Below the pieces are notes generated by a model that saw only the letters and a program-made list of their open reading frames with translations, was not told where the DNA came from and ran no database searches. Positions 1 through 12,400 of a stretch of 14,198 nucleotides of DNA are shown here, one piece after another. This DNA is from Sphingomonadales bacterium. Its GTDB lineage: Bacteria; Pseudomonadota; Alphaproteobacteria; Sphingomonadales; Sphingomonadaceae. Position numbers and translations under genes: made by a program. The DNA lies in contig JAIXPM010000125.1 in the NCBI GenBank assembly GCA_027486275.1, forward strand, positions 1 through 14,198, given 5' to 3'. Each line of letters opens with the position of its first letter. The stretch's first letter is position 1.

Positions 1-480
1 AGCAAGATTTTTGGTTCGTTGACATCGAACGGGCAGATTTTCCTGCTCAACCCGAATGGTGTGTTGTTTGGCGCTACCAGCCGTATCAATGCGGCCGGAA
101 TTGTCGCCAGTACGCTTTCATTGTCGGACGATGATTTCAACGCCGGTCGCTACGTCTTCAAGAAGAATGGCTCCGACGCCGCCGTTACCAATGAAGGTGA
201 GATTGTTGTAACCGGCTATGCCGCGTTGCTGGCGTCAACCGTGCGCAACGAGGGTCTCATATCGGCCCGCATGGGCACGGTCGCGCTTGCAGGCGGCGAT
301 GTGCTGACGCTTGATCTTGCCGGCAACAGCCTCGTGTCGGTGCAGGTTGATGCCGCTGTGGTTGATCAGCTGGTTGAAAATCGTGGCATGATTGCAGCCC
401 AGGATGGGCGGGTTATCATGACCTTGTCATCCGAACGCAGGCTGGTGGACAGCGCCATCGCTTCAAAGCTGCAGCAGGCT
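1..480 (+). other. C-terminal part of the TPS / haemagglutination-activity domain
   Basis: Residues 1-160 of the fragment. It begins within the conserved core: SNGQIFLLNPNGVLFG (residues 9-24), with NPNG at 49-60 nt, is the hallmark of the secretion domain recognised by the TpsB partner. It continues with GATSRINAAGIVASTLSLSD, then the rungs VTNEGEIVVTGYAALLAS, VRNEGLISARMGTVALAGGD and VENRGMIAAQDGRVIM. These repeat the family pattern 'N-x-G-x-I-x-A...G-x-V-x-L', typical of the right-handed beta-helix formed by this domain. The signal peptide and first strands, including any NPNL-type motif, lie upstream of the window. The downstream boundary is approximate. Confidence 0.9.
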
Positions 481-3400
481 CAGGCGATTGTTGATTCCGG
501 CAATGGCCGAACCAACCGGATTGTCGCCGGCGGTCAGATTGAGGCTGCTTCGGTCAAGATTGAAGGCGGCATCACCGGCCGCGTTGAAGCAAGCGGTTCT
601 GTTTCCGCACAAAATCTGTCCGGACTTGGTGGACAGATCGACATCACCGGTGGCGATTTGGTCATCGCTGATACCGCCAGAATCGACGCGTCCGGCCGTT
701 CCGGTGGCGGCGCGATCAACATTGGCGGCGGCTTCCAGGGGGCAGACGCAGGCCTTCTCAATGCCCGCACCACAGTGGTTGCAGCGGGTGCTTCAATCTC
801 TGCCGATGCATTGAACGCCGGTGACGGCGGCAATGTGGTCGTGTGGTCGGACAAGGCAACGCGGTACGCGGGCAATATTTCCGCGCGCGGCGGCGTGGCT
901 GGCGGGAATGGCGGCTTTGCAGAAGTCTCCGGCAAGAAATTCCTGGATTTCGCGGGCAGTGTGAACCTGCGAGCGCCCATGGGCCTTGCGGGGACTTTGC
1001 TGCTTGATCCTTATAATCTCACAATTTCCACTTCCAGCAGCTCTAATGTTACCGGCACTGACGCCACGGGTGACGATTCCGTCCTGGCCGTATCGGCCTT
1101 GGTTGCCGCGCTCGATGCCGGAAACGTCGTTGTAACGACCGGGACGAACGGAACGCAGGATGGCAATATCACCGTTGCCAATGCCATCAGCTGGCTGTCC
1201 GAAAATACGCTGACGCTGCGGGCTGCGAAGAATATTTCGATCAACGCCAATATCCTCGGTCTGTCTGGCTCGCTGGTGCTTGAAGCGGGCTACTTGCCTG
1301 ACGGGACGGCGCAATCGACGGGTATCATCAACCTTGCGTCGGGCAAATCAATCCGCATGCTGTCGGGCAGCCTGACCGCGTCCGCCGTCCAAGACATTGT
1401 CTTTAACGGTTCCGTCCAGTCGCAAGCCGCGTCGTCGCTGACCGCGGGTGGCGGCATTCTGGCGTTCAATACCGCCAACATCTTTTCGGCTGGCGTGGCG
1501 GTCACCTCGGGGGCTTCAGGCGGAATCTCTCTGAAGGCAACAGGCAATACCGAGCTTAAGACGGTTAGCGCCGGAAGTAACGGCATCGATATCGATATCG
1601 CCGGCAGCATCACGAGCACGACAAGTTTCATGTCGGCCGGCACGGTCTCGATCACGACCACGACCGGTTCTGACGGAAACATCGATTTAACAGGCGCCTT
1701 CTCATCTTCTGGCCTGGTCACGCTTTCGGCGGACAAGCCGGGCTTTATTCGCATCAACAATATCACGAATGATACGACCTTCAGTTCGATTTCTGGTGGT
1801 GGCGCCATTACGCTCACCAGCGCAGCAAACGTTATCACGCTTGGCTCAACTGCTCAGGCGATCACTGGCGTCGGCGGCGACGCTGGTCAGGCGAGCGGTC
1901 TGGTCTCGATTTCGGCCACTGCCGTCAATATCGCCAAGTCGATCGTGACGGCAGGCGGTAACATCAACATCACGTCAACCTCGGGTGCGGTAACGGCCAG
2001 TGCGGGCGCCAATATCACAACCACGGCGAATGCGAATACGGGCACGACCTCTGGGTCGGTCAGCATTTCCGGCGCTTCAGGGGTGGTGCTGAACAACATT
2101 GTAACCACAGGTGCCGCCAATAATCAGGCATCGGGAAGTAACGCTGCAACGGTCAACGTCAGCTCATCGGCTGGCAATGTTTCGGTTTTTGCAATTACGA
2201 CTTCGGGCGGCCAGCCGCAGCGCGTGGATGCCGGTGGCGTCGGGCTGGATAACGGCGGGAACGCCGCGTCCATCACGCTCACAACATCGGGTGCCAACAG
2301 GACCATCCTGCGCGGAAACTTGACGGCAATTGGCGGAAATTTCAGCGGAACAAGTACGGCCGCCCAAGGCCTGGGTGGCAATATCCTGACCAATGGTGCG
2401 GTCACGCTTGCTGATCACATCAGCCTCGATACCGGTGCGACGACGGGCTATGTGTTCTTGCTTGGCACAGTCGATTCTGAATCGTCTGCGGCTGCGGATC
2501 GCAAGGCGCTCACGATCAATGCGGGTGCCGGCAATGTTCGTCTGGGTGGCGCGATTGGGCAGACGAATGCGATCTACTCGCTTGATGTCAGCACCGCCGT
2601 CACAACGGATATCTTTGCCAGCATAAAAACCGATGGCAGTACGGCGCTTTCCGGCCGGACAACGGGCATTCGAATTGGCACGTCGACAAAGCTTAACTTC
2701 GGCAATCTGACGACCGAGAGCAACAACACGCCGGTGGTCATTGATACCAGTGGCGGCAATGGCGTCTTCACGCTCAACAACGGCGTTTACAGCACGATCA
2801 CCGCGGAAATGCATGCTCCGCTGGTCTTTACGCGCGGCACCAGTCAGGTCTCCCTGAACTCGACGCTCTTCAGTACGACCGGCGAATACAACAACCTGAC
2901 GTTCAACACGGCCAGCGGAGCTGGTGGCGCGGTCACCGTGATCAGCACCATTGGCGGAGGCACGCAGGGCAACACATCTGCGCTGGGCGATATATCCCTG
3001 TCCAGCGTCAGCGACCTCAGCTTCCAAGCCGGTATTTCAGCCAAGAGCCTTGTGTCGCTGGGCGGTACCGGCTCGATCACGCTTGCAACAAACGGTAGCA
3101 CCTCTCAGCATTACAGCGGCGCAAGTGGGCTTCAGGTTTCTTCAAGCTCTGGCTCAGCTCTGTCGGTAAACATGAACGCAACGCTCACGCAGAGCGGTGC
3201 GCCGGTTTCGGTGGCGACAACTGCTGCCGGTGTGCAACTGACGATCAGCGGCACAACGACGACTGCTGGTGGCGCAGTGACGATTTCGACGAAGGGGTTG
3301 CTGCAGGCCACGCAGAACAACAGCAGCATCTTTACGTCCAACGGGGCCATCACGCTGACGGGCCTTGGCGGCATCAACAATCAGTCTTTTTCGTCGACGA

Positions 3401-6400
3401 GTTCTTATAATGCCGGTTCCGGCAAGATCCGCATGTTCGGCGGTGGCAACAACATCAACCAATTTGCGCTCTTGACGTCAACCAATGCCGATACAGATGG
3501 CACGCCCGCTGTTCTTGTAACCGATGCGGCGGCGGTCAACCTTTTCACAGTTAATTCGAACGCAAATAGTCGCGGTGTTGGCACGCTTCAGGTTGGCATT
3601 GTCGCCTCTGACACCTCAGTCGCGCCTGCGCAAAGCGTTGGCGCGGGCGGCTCTTTGAAATTGTTGGCAAGCGATCTGCGCCTGCGCACGAGCCAGGCAC
3701 TAAAGTTCGCATTCACAGGCGACGAGAGCGCCAACAGCTTTGTCATCACCGGTACCGATGTCAACGGCAACGCCCAGTCTGAAACAGTCGCCGGAGCATC
3801 TGCTGCGAGTGTTACATCGACCAATTTGTACAAGACGATCACCAGCGTTGTCGCCACAAATGCGACAGCCGCGAATGTGTCTGTCGGTCTTGCAGTCTCT
3901 GATACGATTTCGGGTGCACTGTCTCAGCCAAATAATCCGGCCAATCAGATTGGCACCATCGACATCGCCAACCTGTCAGCGTCGTCCGCAAGTTCGATTT
4001 CCATCACATCTTCCTCCAACAAAATTGACACGCTGGCGAGTTTCGACGTTGGCAACAGCCTGACCGTGAAGGCCGTGGGCCATACGGCGGGTATGGCGTT
4101 GACAGGCAATGTGACGGCGACGTCGATCGATATCGGGACCGGAAACGGCGCGCTCATCCTTGGAAACTTCAATATTACGGGCACGTCGGGCAGCGTAACG
4201 CTCACTGGCCTTGGCATTACGCAGGGTGCATCATCGACAATCTCCGCTTCTAGCCAAGTAAATCTTTTTGGCTACGACTATAACAATGGTTACAACCGCG
4301 GCGTAATCAACCTTCTCGGGAACATCGTTGCCGGAGACACTTCGACCTCCTCGGTTGGAATTCATGGTTTCACCAACGTCTTTCTGGGTAATATTACGGC
4401 CGGCACCGCTGCTTCCCGAGGCGGCTTTACAATGGGTCAGGATGGCGCGTACCGCGTCAATAACCAAGGGAACAATGACCACTTTAAATGGTTTACGGGT
4501 TCGATTTCGCAGAATGCGAATACAACATTAAAAGTTGGCTATCTTCATATTCGCTCGCGCGACGCCAGCGCCGGTAGCGGCACGATAAACCTGACCAACC
4601 CGAACAATGAATTCCGGGCAGTCGATCGCATCGTTCGTTATGGGTCCTTCTCGATTTTCGATGCCGACACAGAAGGCAACAATCTGGTCCTCCAGAGCAG
4701 TCTTCATGAAGGCAGCAATACGTCCTCTGTAAAAATCAAGACCATGGGCGCACTGACAGTCAATGGTATTGATTTGCAAGCCTATGGGGTCATCCTTGAA
4801 GGGGCGTCGATTACGTCCAGTGCAAATATCTGGTCGGGTGTTGGTGACTTAATATTGCGTCCGAATGGCGGGAATGTGACGCTGTCAGGAACGCAACGTT
4901 CGAATTCATCAGCACAAAGTTATTATATTCAGAATTCTAATAATGTTCAGCTCGGTTTCACAGAGAATAATTTCTCCAGGCTTCAGTTTGGTGCGGATTC
5001 GGTAACTGCGGCCGTTTCTGCAAGTCAGGCAGTTTCTGATCAAGGAGGGGCGCTCTCCATCAACGGGACGGCAGCGGCAAGCAGCCTGGCGTCTTCTGTC
5101 ACCGGCAACCGCATCATTATAACGAGCGGCGCTGATGACAGCGCGCGGACGTTTACCGTGACCGGCACCGATATGTTCGGCCGCGCTTTGACCGAAACGA
5201 TCACGGGCGCCAATGCGGCGGCTGCATCGGGCAGTAAATATTTCGCGACGGTCACGTCTGTGTCCGCTGGCGCTGGGAGCAGTTCCTCGGTTGCCGTTGG
5301 CTGGGCGACAGAAAGTGTTGCGGGGAACGTCACGCAGCAGAACGATGTCGATTTGACGGCGTTGTCCGGCAAAGTGGGCGGTTCAATCACGCTGGACCGA
5401 TCCGCCAACAGCTTCAACTCCGTGACGAATTTGACCGCTGGCGGTGCGATCAGTCTCCGGACGGACAATGTTCTTACCGTTTCAGGCGCGCTCATCTCAA
5501 CAACGGGTGCCATGACCCTGATGAGCAACTCCACGCAGACCGTGAGTTCGACAGGTTCGGTGACGGCGGATGGCAACATCGCGATGACATCGACGGGGAG
5601 TGCCATCTCAATTGCAGGCGCGGTGACGTCGAACGCGGGCGCGATTACCCTTCAGACCAACAACTCCAACGGCACAATCAGTGTGACGTCGGCGGGATCT
5701 GTCAGAACGCTTGGCACCACCCAGGCCCTGACTATCAACGGCTTCCGCGGTATCACGATTGACGGCGCGCTCACCACGACGGGCAATATCTCGATCTCGA
5801 CCGCCTATACGACGAACGCGACCGGAGCATTCTCCAATACCGGCGCCATTACGTCGTCCGGCACTTCGTCGTCTGTTGTCATCACCACGTTCCAGGGTCA
5901 GACACTGACCGTTGGTGGCGCAATCTCCGCAGCGGGCAGCATGCAGCTTCTCGCCGGCGGGACCTTTTCCAGCACTTCAGCCGGGGTCTTGTCCACTGGT
6001 GAATCGGGTTCTGTTGCCATCCGGTCTGGCTATCTATTTGCCACAGCAAACACCTATAGCGTTAATCTTGCCGGCAATCTCACCGCGGGTTCGGGCGGTG
6101 TGCAGTTCTATTCGAACGACAAGATTACGCAGACTGCCGGCGTCATCACCAGCACGGGCAACCTTGTTGGGATCAACGCCAATGGTGGGACGCCGGTGTT
6201 TGCCGCGCCATCGGCCCAGGGCAACATTACCCTGAACCAGAACAACCAGGTCGCCGGGATCGGCCCATTCTACATCAAGGGTGAGAATGGCGACAGCGAC
6301 TTCAGCCTCAACAACACGGGCGGCGGCCTGCGGATTGCTGGCGACATCAGCACATCCAATGGCAGCGTGACCCTGAAGACCGCTGGCGGTTTGCTCGATC

Positions 6401-9400
6401 TGCAATCGTTCAACATCAAGGCCGGCGAATTTCTCGTCAATGGCGGCGGCAACATCACCTTGTCTGGCCGGGGGATCAATCAAAGCCTTGGAACGATCAA
6501 CGCCAACGGTTCGATCAGTGGCAGCGTGGCTGGCGATGGCACGGCAGGCGGCAAGATTTCGCTGACGGGCCATGATGGCACGGCTTCGGGCAGCATCACG
6601 CTCAACGGTACGCTCAGCACGCTCAACAACACGACCACCGCGATCACTATTCGCGGCACGAGCAATCTGACGCTTCCGAGCATCGTTGTTCCCAACGGAA
6701 CCCTGATCCTGGGGGACGATACAGCGACCATCGGCCTGATCACGGGGAATATTTCGCAGGCCACTGCGACGATGGTCAACGCCAAGGCGATGACCCTTGG
6801 CACAGACACCAACGCAATTGGTGGCTCCGTTATCCTGACCAATTCCGGAAACAAGTTCGTAAGCCTTGGCGTCTCCAAGGTCGGCGATGTTGCTGGGACG
6901 CAATATGATCTGGATATTGCCGATTCTACCGCCGGTCTTTCGTTCGATGGCGCGGTAACAAGCGCCGGCGGTGTTCGGATCACAACCACGAAAACCGGGA
7001 CTGATGCGTCGGGCGTTCTCGCCATCGGCGGCAATTCCGTTACGGCGCAAGGCGATATTTTTCTTGCTGGCGCAACGGTAACCCAGTCTTCGGCCAGCAC
7101 GATCAATGCCGGCAGCGGTGCCATCCTCGTCAATGGTGGCGGTGGCTCGGCGAGCAACAGCATCACACTGAGCGGTACTGTCATCACCACCAGTTCCAGC
7201 GCGGCGGCAATCCAGATTGTCGATGCGGCGAACACGACCGTCAATATCGTTACCGCGGCCAGCGGTGGCGTGGTTCTTGGCACAACTGCGGCGCCGCTGT
7301 CCGGTACGGTTTCGCAGACCGCAACGACAGGGCTTATTCGCGCTGCCACGCTCACTGGCTCTGCCGGGGTGCTGACGGCGAATAACGTTCGTATCGATAA
7401 TCTTGGTACGCTGACAACGACAGGCGCGCTGTCGTTGAAGGACATTGGCGGCACAGGGACTGCTGGTCTCGCCGTCACAGGCACGGTTACCGCCGGCGCC
7501 GCATCGACGATCGAGACAACAGACGGTGCATTGAGCATCGGCGGCCAGACGCTGAATGTTGCCGGGTTTAACCTGGTGCTCAAGGGCGTCGGCATCAGCC
7601 AGACAGCGGCTTCTGCGGTCTATGCTTCGACGGCTGATATCAACGCGGGCGCGTCGACCATCGATTTGGCAAGCGAACTGAACAACTTCAGCGGCCAGGT
7701 GACGCTCAACAGCACGGGGGCTTCGGTCAGCATTGCCGATATCAACCAGCTGAGCTTGAACTCCCTGACCGGCAAGCTGGCCAGCACCACGTCCATCAGT
7801 GCCATTGCGGGCACCAACCTGGTGCTGACGCCCGAAGATTTGACCACAACAACAGGCAACATCTACTTCCAGTCGAAAAATGGCGATCTGTCGACGCCGG
7901 GCAACCTGACCACAGGGGCGGGCAGCATCACGCTGGTCGCCAACTTCGGCTCCGCGACAACGGGTGATACGCAGGTCAACAACACGATCACCACGACATC
8001 GGGTAATGTTCTCATCACCGCTGACCGTGAGGTCAACCTGGCGAAGAGCATCCTGTCGACATCGGGCAACATCACCGTATCCGGTCAGACGATCACGCAC
8101 TCGACCGGGTCATCGACAGATATCCTCAAACTCAAGACCGGATCTTCCGGGAACATATCGGTGAGCGCGACGGAGCCCGGCGGGCTTACGATGGGCCCGT
8201 TCTACTATTATGAATCCGGGACTGGATCGATATCCGTTGCAGCAGGCGGGACAATCCGCCTGTCCAATATCACAAGTGGCGGCCTGCTCGATATCAGCGG
8301 TGTCGGACTCATTGAACAGTATAATGGCGCGGCGATTGACGTTTCTCAGATCAGTGTGACCGCGCGCGACAATGCCACGGCTGGTTCTGGCTCCATTATG
8401 CTTGCCAACCTTGCCAATGATGCCGGGACGGTAAAGCTTGTTACCCGCAATAACGCCAACACTGCAGCGGGTGTGGGCGCAATCAGCTATTTTGACGCCA
8501 ACGCCTTCAGCATCGCGAAGATACAGTCTGCGGGCACCGTCACTTTGACGTCTAAGGGCATTATCTCGACCGCCACATCGAGTGCCCTGGGCAGCGGATC
8601 GGTTGAGGCGAACACGCTGACCGTCAAGACGCTCAACAACGCTGGCGCTGGCGTGCTGTTGACCGCTGCGGACAATAATGTTGCCACACTCAACATATCG
8701 GTCCGCAATTTGGCCGATACGGCGGGTGCCGGCTCGACGACAGGTGAAGATACCAGCACCGGGACGACGGGCACAATTCGCTATACCGACAGCAATGGCT
8801 TTGCCATTGCGTCACTCAGCACCGGGGCTTCGACCGTGCTTACGGCCGGCGGTTCTGTCACGCAGTCCGGCGCCATTCAATCGACCAAGCTGGGCCTTAG
8901 TGGTGCGGGCAGCTTCACGCTCGGCCTGGCAGACACGTTCTCGAATCCGCTCAACGAAGTATCGGTTTTTGCGTCCGAGGCGACCGGATCGGTTGTCTTT
9001 ACGACCCGCTCCGCGCTCACGATCGGCACGGTAAACCCCGTCGGCATCATGTCCGGGGGCGCCGCTGTTTCGATCGCCGCGCCATCGATTGATTCCACAA
9101 GCGCCACGATCGACACACGAAGCACAACCGCAGGCACGTCCGGTGGTGCTGTTACGCTGACGTCAACAGGCACGGGTGCAACCGGTGCCCTGCTGGTTGG
9201 TGCGATCATCACGTCGGGGCAGGGCGCTGCTGCAAGCGACAGCAATGGCGGTAATGCCGGGGCAATTACGCTGACGGCTGGCGGGTCTACCTTGTCTGTT
9301 GCGGGCACAATCACGGCGCGCGGTGGCGCCAAGACGGGCTCCGGAGTCTCTGGTGCAGACGGCACCGTAAAGTTGCTCGCGGTATCTGGTGCCGTCTCGC

Positions 9401-12400
9401 AAGCCAATGGCAGCACTGAAATAAGCGCTGGCCAGCTTATCGTCGATGCGGCCAACGCATCGGCCCTTGAAGATGCGGACAACTCCGCAACGCGGGTAAT
9501 CGCCAGAGTTTCCGGCGAAGGCCAAGGCTTTACTTATCGCAGCACCAACGCGTTCAGTGTTGACGGAGGCGCGACCGCCGGACTCACCTGGCGCGGCATC
9601 ACCACCCAGGGTGGCGCAGTAACGCTTGGCTCTGCTGGCGCGGCCATCACCGTTTCGGAAACAATCACAACCCGCGGCGGCGCCTTTACCGCGGGTGCTG
9701 CGTCTTCGGAAATTGGCAGCTTCAACTCCACGGGCGTGGCCGTCACGACGGCGGGCGATATTACGATTGGAAACTCCACCCTTTATTCCAGTGGCGGCGT
9801 CATCACGATCCGGACCACAGGCGATATAACGACGGGAACGTTGACCAGCAGTGGCGATGCGGCTGCGGCGTCTGCGTCTGCCGGTTCTTTGTCGCTTCAG
9901 TCACTAAGCGGCACCATTTCTGCCGGCGCTATTTCAGCGAATGGACGTGACGCATCGGGAGGCAATGTCTCTCTGACGGCGGCGAGAATCAATCTGCTTG
10001 GCAACATTTCGACGACCGCCAACACCAGCGACTCAACGAAGAGTGGCGGGACCATTACCCTCTCGGGTGCGACTGTTCTCAATGGCGACCGCATTCTCAC
10101 AACGGGGGCAACGAGTGGCGGCGATATTCTGTTCCTTGGCGCCGTTGATGCGGATGGATCTGCGTTCAACCTGACCTTGACGGCGGGCACCGGCAACGTC
10201 CGCTTCGCTGGCGTGGTCGGCGGCAATAACAGCCTTACCGCACCCGGCTTGATTTCAGTCTCGTCGGCAACTGACGTCACTTTTGCGGCGGCAGTCACGG
10301 CAGGCGGCTTCCAACAGCTGGCAGGGTCTAACCTGACACTGGTGTCTGGCGCGATGTCGCTTGCAAATGGCTTCAGCTTCACCGGGACGAAGCTGACGAT
10401 CGATGGCGCCGTGAGCACTGGCTCTGGCTTTACGGTCGCCAATAGCGGCTTGTTCACAACTTCAGCCAATGGCGACATTACGTCCGGCAGCGCATTCAGT
10501 CAGACGGGTTCGGGCCTCAACAAGCTTGCTGGCGACATCAGCACAAGCAATTCGAACATCTCCCTGGCGCAGGCGGTGACGCTGATGGGAGACGTGTCTT
10601 TCGCATCTTCCGGCGGGTCGATCACCTTCTTGTCGACACTCAATAGCGATGGCGCCACAGCGCGCGCGATCACACTCGGGTCCGGCAGCGGCAACGTGAC
10701 CTTCTCCGACAAGCTGGGTGAAACGTTCGCTTTGGGCAGCATTGCCGTCAATAGTGGCGGTACGACGAAGTTTGCGACAACGGTCAAGGCTGGGTCAGTC
10801 AGCACAGATTCAGCTGGTTCGACCGAGGTTTTTGCCAATATCGAAACCACAGGTAACCAGTTTTACCGTGATGTTCTGACGCTCAAGGCAGACGTCACGC
10901 TGACGGCCGCGACGGTGAAGGCTTATGGTTCGGTCAGTGGCAGCAGCAAGACGCTCAGCATCATCGGTAACGCCGAGTTGGGTGATCCTGATGCCGCGGG
11001 TGATACCGTCACAGGCCTCGCTTCACTTGATGTCAGCGGCACAACGCTGATTGATACCGCAACCCTGACATCGACAGGCACGCAGAATTTCCAAGGTGAT
11101 GTGACCCTTGGAACAGCAACGACCCTGACATCAACCAACAGCGCAATCACCTTTGGCGCGGCTCTGGATTCGGCTGCCAATGAGGCCAATGGCCTTATCG
11201 TTGCGGCGGGCAACGGCGCTGTTACCTTCACAGGTTCTGTGGGTGCAACGTCGAATGGCCGTTTGGGTGTTGTCAGAATTGGCAGCGACGGCATTACGGC
11301 CTTCCTGGCCGATGTTCGTGCACTCTCGCTGGAAACCAATGTCGGCGGTACGACCAAACTTGCGGGCGCAGTCGATACAACGGGCGCGCAAATATACAAT
11401 GATCTGCTTGTTCTGACGGGCACTGTTAGCCTGACCGGCACAGACATTACTCTTGGCCAGACTGTGGACAGTGACAGTGGCTCGACGGCCCGGGCTCTGA
11501 CGGTTTCTGGCAGCGGTACGACAGTTCTTGGCGGCGCTGTCGGGACAGGTGCGGCCCTGGCGTCATTGACGGTGAATAACGGCGGTACAACGCTGCTAAA
11601 TGCTGGTGCCATCACGACCACGGGCGACCAGACCTATAGCGACACCATTACGCTTGGCGCTGCGACCGTTATTTCAGCGACGAACGTGACCTTTGGTCAA
11701 ACGGTGAAGAGCAACGGAACTGCGCGCGCCTTGACGGTTACCGGCAGCGGCACGACGACATTTGACGGCACAGTTGGTGAAGGTGGCGCCGGTGCCATGC
11801 TGGCATCCCTCACGGTGAATGGCACCGGCACGACGTTGCTCAATGGTGGTTTGATCGTTACCGCTGGCGCACAGGCCTTTGAAAACGCAGTCACCCTGGG
11901 TTTTGACACGGTTCTGACGACGACGAACAGCAATGTGCGCTTTGGCTCGACGCTGAACTCGGCTGAAGCGCTTGCTGCGACGCCTGCGACCTTGTCGATC
12001 ACGGCTGGTACCGGCGATGTCGGCTTTGTTGGCATTGTTGGCGGCGCTGCTTACTCTGCGTCAACAACAGGTGCGCTTGGTGACGTGACGCTTGTTTCGG
12101 CCAAGAATGTCACCATTGGCGCAGCCTTCAAAGCTGCTAGCCTGACACAAAGCGCGAGTACTGGCCTCACGACCATTGACGGTGCGACCTCACTCACGGG
12201 CGCCCTTACATTCACGGGCGCAGGCTTGACCGTCAATGCAGCGGTTACGGCTGACGGCGCGGTCACGCTTACAAACTCGGGCATCTTTACAACCATTGCT
12301 GCTGGCACGATCAGTTCAGTTGGCGCCTTCAGCCAATCTGGCACCGGGGCCAACAGCCTTGGCGGCAACATCTCGGTAACGGGGACTGGCAACGCAATCA

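Noticed and set aside
1585..1600. Hexamer run atcgat/atcgat/atcg, a possible slippage or phase-variation tract
   Set aside because: A six-base unit changes length in whole codons and cannot switch the frame. The run is short and simply encodes alternating Ile-Asp.
5042..5048. aaggagg, a strong ribosome-binding-site-like match
   Set aside because: No suitable start codon follows at the normal distance, and it lies inside the second TGTD module of an open reading frame.
6480..7595. A reverse-strand open frame of 371 codons, hydrophobic and Pro/Val-rich, resembling a membrane protein
   Set aside because: It overlaps the previous reverse frame and lies wholly within the adhesin gene. The Pro/Val/Leu/Ala richness is the complement of Gly-, Asn- and Thr-coding triplets. 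Similar Pro/Val-rich shadows appear all along the gene, including over the repeats.
6034..8100. A reverse-strand open frame of 688 codons
   Set aside because: Its translation is rich in Arg, Asp, Cys and Gln with no recognisable domain, as expected for the antisense of a Thr/Gly/Ala-rich GC-biased gene. The + strand frame through the same bases fits the adhesin family without a break.
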